This document shows, piece after piece, positions 58,139 to 64,000 of a DNA stretch of 64,000 nt. The DNA is from Argyresthia goedartella. Taxonomy: Eukaryota; Arthropoda; Insecta; Lepidoptera; Argyresthiidae. The notes under the pieces are model-generated. The model saw nothing but the letters and a program-made list of their open reading frames with translations. It made no database searches and was not told where the DNA came from. The translations under genes and the position numbers were made by a program. The stretch covers positions 5,130,661-5,194,660 of the forward strand of contig OX463812.1 in assembly GCA_949825045.1 (NCBI GenBank). Direction: 5' to 3'. Numbering within the stretch: the first letter of the stretch is position 1; each line of letters begins with the position of its first letter.

Positions 58139-59010
58139 TTCCCCGGTAACGGAGATGTCTACCGGGGAAGATGGAAGTTATCAAAAAAATGTAGGTCGTG
58201 CTCGTTTGATCGATGACATGGTCCTATTATACTGGTCCCTGAACGATTTCTCCAATAGCCTCATATACAGGGTCTAACTGAATGGTGTAGTGATATTTTA
58301 GAGGATTGTTAGGGACGGCTCATTCTGAAAAATCACTATGAATTTGACTTGACTGAGCAACCTTTTTTGAAATCTCCAACCATTTTGGACCAGACTATGG
58401 CCACGCACATACTAGATAATAGTTACTTCGTAACAAATACATCACATTCGTACAAAAGCGAAAATACCTACGCTCTAATAGCCTAAATATTTTTATAATA
58501 ATACTTGGAGTCATCTGCAAGCAAAAATACGTCTATTACACGGGTACCGAGAGGTGAGATCGCTATAAACAACCGCGCGACGTTCGACTACTTACGTCAT
58601 TGAGGGTACGCGCTAGGGTGCAACCCTAATGAAGATGATAAAGTGAAATAAAAGATCTAAAGTAAATATTTAATTTTTATTGCTGATAAAATATAGCAGG
58701 CAGGTGTTATAATTTAATAAAATGTTCAATTACCTTTATTTCTGAGTGAAATCCTCTGTTATTAAATTTGAGGGTTGAAAATAATCAGAATCTTGTAAAT
58801 AACTTTATTAAGTATTAAGACGGAAACAAGGGCAAAGTGGAGATAGATCAATATAATTTAACTAATTGTACTCTCTTCCGAACGTAAGTACGCTTAGGCA
58901 AGCGGCCGGCGGGCATGTTTTTTTGTGTTCCCGGGAGCACGCGAGCAATTAGGCAAATAACAAGCGACCTTGAACAAGTGACGAAGCCTATGTGTCTTAA
59001 AATTCTGTGT
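58139..59010. repeat. 870-bp insertion between direct repeats A and B (putative element)
   Basis: In the second copy, A and B are almost contiguous (59360 to 59366). In the first they are separated by this segment, so it is either an insertion here or a deletion there. It has no long frame; CCCCGGTAACGGAGATG...ACCGGGG lies at its left edge. No matching inverted end was found at the right edge. Confidence 0.5.
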
Positions 59011-59112
59011 CTTTGTCTAAATACAAGGTTTTTTCGTTATCTTGAACACAAATATAGGCTTTTGAATGATGTAACATTTATAATTTATTAGGCCGATACT
59101 AATTTTATATTA
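59011..59112 (+). repeat. Direct repeat B, copy 1
   Basis: About 100 bp matching 59366-59464 (CTTTGTCTAAATACAAGG, TTATTAGGCCGATACTAAT). Confidence 0.85.
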
Positions 59113-59171
59113 TTAACTAAATCATACTACAGGATGACTTACTTACTGGTCTCTTTCAGTAATTTACTATC

Positions 59172-59464
59172 ACATGGCCTTTATATATTTTTAAAATGTA
59201 TAACAAAATAGATTTTCTTTGATAAAAGTGGAGTTCATAGACATACATATGGGCCATTCTACCAGTAATTATCAGTTTCAGGGTAGTTGGCACCTAAACT
59301 GTGCCATCCTCACCGGTGGACATGTCACAGGGCTAGATAGCACAAAGGATATGGCATTTTCTGGACTTTGTCTAAATACAAGGTTTTTTACGTTATCTTG
59401 AACACATATGGCTTTTGAATGAATTAACAGTTATAATTTATTAGGCCGATACTAATTTATATTA
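59172..59464 (+). repeat. Direct repeats A and B, copy 2 (contiguous)
   Basis: A (59172-59360) followed directly by B (59366-59464). This looks like the uninterrupted form of the A-B unit that also occurs, interrupted, at 57932-59112. Confidence 0.8.
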
Positions 59465-60033
59465 AAAAAAAAAGAGAGAAAACCACAAAAATATTTATTT
59501 TATGTAATTTTATTTATTGAATTGGTATATCTGTATTTATTAAATATATTTTCAAGATTTAAGTCTACACTAACAGCTTGAAATCTGTTAGTTTTTGTCC
59601 GGATGCCGTTTTCAATGTCCACACTCATTTTTCACTACTGTATTCAGTGGATTGGTACGCCTCTGGAAATAGTTTCATTGATCCAAAGTCTCTTCTTTTA
59701 CGTCATCCAATATAGTTCTTTAGGAATGGTTTTTGGTATTTGTCATTCTCAAACTGGATATATATGGATCAGATGTAAATACTAATGCATGAAAGACATC
59801 TTCATTGGTGGCAGCACTGGTGACATTTTTAAAAGTCTTTGTTGCGTGTCTCTTTTCATCTTCATGTAGCAGTCCTAGAGAAAGTATGGCCAAGTATCCC
59901 CCAAATATTTTTGCGTGTATTAATATTTTATGTACAGAAAACTGCTTGTAATACCAATTGAATCACATTTGCAGATTGCAGATTGCAGTACAACTGAGCA
60001 GTCTGTTGGGTGCTATTGTATGACACACAGGTG
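59465..60033. other. No gene recognised
   Basis: AT-rich, with a short tandem GCAGATT/GCAGATTGCAG near 59969-59986. The sequence TGACACACAG just before 60031 could serve as a splice acceptor for the next ORF. Confidence 0.4.
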
Positions 60034-60492
60034 ATGGACAGGGAGGTGCGTGAGCAAATTGTTGACCATGGGGTGGCTAACTGGGAAGAGTTTGCCATTA
60101 TGTCCCATGATAGTAATGGAAAAAAATACTCCAGTGCTACTGAATACTGCAATGACATGTCACGCCCTTTTACTTATGTTAGTTTATGTGAGCTTGAACC
60201 GGCAGGGAAAAAACCCACGGAAAGAGTTCCGTGGGTTTTTGAAGTTTACCGCGACGGTGAGCTACATATACGTTTTGGTACTGCAGGTAACCCCGTGGGA
60301 CGAATGCACTTTTCAGATGTTCTGTCACGTAGCCATTTTGATGCATACGTAAGTAGTGAATTGGCCGCGGCAATGTCCGAGTCTGGCTCTCCTTATTTGC
60401 TTCTCTCTGTAGTCGCCAAGAAGATTACTAAGAGAATAAGTGAAGTGCCTACTATCCGACCGCCCCTATCAGAACCAGATCGAGACTCATAA
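60034..60492 (+). CDS. Unrecognised 152-codon ORF upstream of the Helitron
   Basis: ATG at 60034 (MDREVREQIVDHG) to TAA at 60490-60492. Composition is protein-like and mixed, with no low complexity: an acidic N-terminus, then VPWVFEVYRDGELHIRFGT, SRSHFDAYVSSELAAAMSES and a basic segment KKITKRIS. No signal peptide or membrane segment. I do not recognise the family. It is uninterrupted while the Helitron frames immediately downstream are full of breaks. An AG at 60029-60030 could make it an internal or last exon; the frame is open back to 60010. It could be the N-terminal product of the Helitron, a captured host exon, or chance. Confidence 0.5.
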   Translation: MDREVREQIVDHGVANWEEFAIMSHDSNGKKYSSATEYCNDMSRPFTYVSLCELEPAGKKPTERVPWVFEVYRDGELHIRFGTAGNPVGRMHFSDVLSRSHFDAYVSSELAAAMSESGSPYLLLSVVAKKITKRISEVPTIRPPLSEPDRDS

Positions 60493-60499
60493 TCTCTTA

Positions 60500-63400
60500 T
60501 CGCTTGACGTAAAAAACGTCGTGCCAGGTGCACCGACGCTACTCGAAAACAACAAAGTATGTGCAAAAAAAACCAGCAATACACTGTGCTGCTGAGGCCA
60601 GATACCAGAAAACTCAACCTGAATTGAATAGAGAATCTGTAGCTAGATACCGTCAGACTCATCATGATATAAATAGAGCAGCTATAGCTAGGTACCAGTG
60701 AGCTAACCCTGAGGTGCACAGGGCGTCACAAACTCGATATAAGCAAAATAATCCCCGAGTATAAAGGAAAGGACGTGCCTGGAAAACCAAGGCTCACTCC
60801 GGCTTAGCATATGATATCGATATAGAGTATGAAATCATCAGCACCGTGGCCGTAGGTTCCATCAGCAACAAGTGACGATGGTACTATGCTCACAAGAGGA
60901 AGAAGGAGGCACCCGGCATATGCTGTATGGCTTGTAAGGTGTAGCTCCCGCCTTAGATCGCCGAGCCTCTCTACAGCATGATAATGAATATACATCCATT
61001 ACATGACCGGTTTATGAACGGTATTCGTAAATCTAATAGCTGCTTTCAAATGATATTCTTCGGAGCTAAACAGATAGCAAAAGACGGTTTCATGCCTAAT
61101 TTTAAAAGTCAAGGCCGGGTATACCATTTGGTTGGAAGTTTGCTGCTAACACCTTAAAAGAAACCACCGTTTTTATAAATATGTTTTGTTGGCGAAGATG
61201 ACATAGAAGTTCAATTGAGGTGCAGTAACTTTCCAGATGTAAAACCTGGCTTAGTCAGACAATTACAGAAAATGCTACATACGTTTACGTCTTATGTAAG
61301 AGACTAAAGTCGCACTGGACAATGTACCTGCAACGTCTAAATCATTTAATGTATCATTAATGCTTAGAGGAAGCCACTGGACAGTCACAGGGGTTGTTTC
61401 AATGCTCCAACATCACAAACCTAATATCAATTCAACGCCTAAAAACTCTCAAAAACCGAGGGTAGTTGGGACGGGTTGCGATTTTGAACTTTATGCCATG
61501 ATAATAAAATTTAAAACCATTAACGGAAAGGTGGGGTTAGCTAACGCCGGTGGTATTCAAGAGGTTAAGTAATGGTTGGTCGGCAATTTGAGAAACGAAA
61601 CGTTATCCTTGAAAGCCACGATAACTTTGTTCTCGATCTCGATCCACCGTTTAAACGATGCTCTGCAGTATCCGCTTTTGTTTTGCCATGGTGAAGATTC
61701 GACTCTATTGCTGTACCTCAGCGTGATCCTGAGACCAAATTAAAACTTTAAAAGATAGTCTCCGCTGCAAATTTATATTCTTTTCGTATTCTGATAAGAC
61801 CGGGAGAAGACGATCACCTGGTGTATTTCCGTTCACTTTTTAGTCAGTTTTTGTTTGAACTATATCACGAACAACCAGGCGCTGCTGACGGCTGACAGTT
61901 TTATACACTTGCGGGATGCCATAGGGAGGCAGGACGTTGATGATGTTCAGCTAGGTCAGAAGGTGGTGCTCCCGTCATCTTTTACTGGGGGACCACGCTA
62001 TATGCACGAACTGACACCAGACACAAAAACATACGTGCGCCAATATGGCCGTCCTGACCTTTTTATCACATTTACGTGTAATCCTCGATGGAAAGACATC
62101 ACAGATATACTTTTACCTAGCCTAAAGTCACACGATATTATAGCTAGGGTATTCCATCTATAGGTGACAAAGATGATGTCTCTTCTAAACAAAAGTAATC
62201 TGTTTAGGAAGATGCGCTGTTTTATGTACTCAGTGGAATGGCAAAAACGGGGTTTAGCTCACATTCACATCTTGCTATAGCTAGAGCAACGTATCACCCC
62301 AGACAAGATTGTCAATATTATTTGTGCTGAGATACCAGACCCAGAGCAAGACCCACTCCTCCGCGATATTGTGAAGGCTAATTTGATACATGGTCCATGC
62401 GGTAGTTTCAACTACAAATCAAACTGCATGAAAAAATAATAGATTGAATTAAAAAGTATTTTATATTATTATTCCTTTAAATAAAAAAATATTAATAATC
62501 GTAGTTGTAGTAAGAGATACCTTCGACACTTCTTAAGGATACCCAGACCGGAAACGATGGATATCCGCAATATAGGAGGAGTTTCCCAGCTGACGGTGGT
62601 CACAAAAAACAAACAAAATAAAAAAATAACGAAATTGAGTTGAACAACTGCTGGTTGGTGTCTTACAATCCTGTCCTATCACGTACTTTCAATGCTTATA
62701 TTAATCTGAAGTACTGAAACTCTGTTAAATCTATCAAATATATTTGTAAGTACGTGATCAAGGGTAGTGATCAAGCTACTTTTACTCTGGAGAATGAGAA
62801 AGATGAGGTGAAAATCTACGAAAGCGGCCGGTACATGAGCAGTCCAGAAGCTGTTTGGAAGATCCATACCTGTCCCATTCGTGAAAGGTTCTCCCTGTCT
62901 CAGATCTTGCTGTTCATCTTGAAAACGGTCAGCGTGTATACTTCACCTCTAATAACCTGTCAGTTAAACAGCCCACCTCAGAAAAAGCCATTAGTTTTTT
63001 TTGAAATTTGCGAAACGGAAAATTTTGCTAAGACTTCGTCCGTGTCCCTTCCTACTTTGTCTGAAACAACAAAACAAAATCTATAAGAAAAAACGGGAAA
63101 GTTGTAGAGGGCTGGCCAGGAGTGAAAAAAAGAGCACACTCTCGGTAGGGTCTACAAGATTCATCCAAACAACACCGAGTGCTACCAATAATGCCTGCTG
63201 CTCCTTGATATTAGAAGGCCAACAAGCTTTAAAGACTTAAAGACTGTGAATGCTATCTTCCATTCAACATTTCAGCCTGCATGCTGGTCCCTTGGATTGA
63301 ATGAAGAAGGCAAGCATTGGGATAGTACTTTAGATAAAGCTGCATTGTGCGATTTTCCTTTAAAGCTGCGAGAGCTATTTACAATAATGTACGTTTTCTG

Positions 63401-64000
63401 TTAACTCTCTGATCCCTTAAGCCTTTGGGGGAAACACAAAGACTGTTTCTCGGACGAAATCAGACGGTAACTTGAGTAAAAATTGCAAAATAGTGCGTAG
63501 CTGCTAATGCTGTTAGCTCAAGCAGGACATATTTTGGCATAATACGGATTGCCTTAGCCAAAAAGATCTGCAGCAACTTCAGGTAATCGAGAATGTCTGA
63601 TGGCGACCAATTATGATTCTTGCGCCCTGAAAAAGATCGTGTCATCTAATAAAGAGTTACTGACAGATGAATAGCTTTACATTTCTCAACAAATTCTTGG
63701 CAATATTGACAAAGGAATTGGGCAACTCTTTTTCCTGGATGCTCCTGGTGGAACTGGAAAAACCTTCCTTATAAATTTGCTATTGACATAAGTAAGGAGT
63801 AATCTTGGGACTTCCTTAGCTGTCCCATCGTCAGGAATTGCAGCAACAATATTGGAGGAAGGCAAGACTGCTCACGCTGCCTTCAAGCTGCCGCTTAATC
63901 TAATTCATGTCGAAACTCCACTTTGCAGCATTTCAAAGCAAAGTAATATGGCCCAAGTACTGCTGCTTCTGCTACTGCTACTGCGCGATTGTAACCTTTT
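60500..64000 (+). pseudogene. Helitron Rep-helicase, heavily frameshifted, cut by window edge
   Basis: Rolling-circle transposon protein. Pieces in order: Arg/Tyr-rich N-terminal repeats (SVARYRQTHHDINRAAIARY, 60630-60705); CCMACKV; NSCFQM-FFGAKQIAKDG (61040-61095); QLQKMLHTFTSYVRD (61260-61305); DALQYPLLF (61653-61680). The Helitron-like core domain (61855-62163) has VLPSSFTGGPRYMHEL and YGRPDLFITFTCNP. The Rep HUH motif AHIHILL lies at 62250-62275, and the two-tyrosine motif YICKYVIK at 62735-62760. The PIF1-like helicase has Walker A DAPGGTGKTFL (63738-63775) and SSGIAAT. Catalytic HUH, Tyr and Walker A are all readable, but at least eight stops or frameshifts separate them. The last bases run out of the helicase into CTGCTTCTGCTACTG repeats. 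The 3' end is outside the window. Confidence 0.9.

Overview
The window is eukaryotic DNA, AT-rich and packed with transposable elements. I found no complete host gene, rRNA or convincing tRNA. The families present (BEL/Pao LTR retrotransposons, PHD-finger CR1-like non-LTR elements, a DD37D mariner, a DD34E Tc1-like element, a Helitron and several short inverted-repeat elements) fit an insect, quite possibly a moth or butterfly. That assignment is inference, because no host marker gene is visible.

Layout. 1-2790: 5' half of a BEL/Pao element on the minus strand with an intact gag-protease frame, a leader, a primer-binding site and a probable LTR. 2788-4870: two truncated CR1-like fragments. 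4.9-14.8 kb: mostly unrecognised sequence carrying pieces of one non-LTR family (here 'family A'), two inverted-repeat DNA elements (8716-9594, with a THAP-like start, and 10107-10753) and several strong hairpins. 15131-24045 and 25195-38181: a tandem segmental duplication of a dead BEL/Pao element. Before duplication this element had already been interrupted by family A, by a CR1-like element ('C'), and was followed by tandem ~490-bp repeat units ('X') carrying another non-LTR tail. After duplication, copy 2 alone gained a Tc1-like transposon, a CR1-like element ('B') and a second family A 3' tail. 38.5-45.4 kb: nested debris in which one plus-strand CR1-like element ('E') is split by elements D and A. 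45.7-50.4 kb: an almost complete CR1-like element ('F') with PHD ORF1 and an endonuclease-RT ORF2 broken by one stop codon. 50.6-51.1 kb: a solo X unit. 55.7-57.0 kb: a decayed DD37D mariner. 57.9-59.5 kb: an A-B/A-B duplication with one copy interrupted. 60.0-64.0 kb: an unrecognised 152-codon ORF followed by a decayed Helitron Rep-helicase that runs off the right edge.

No cooperating host pathway is present. The genes relate to one another as successive layers of insertion. The best leads are the datable duplication with its chimeric tract, a hairpin module shared by three otherwise different inverted-repeat elements, conserved 3'-UTR hairpins in family A, the recurrent X unit, the THAP-start element with a splice-donor-like site, and the unassigned ORF at 60034-60492.
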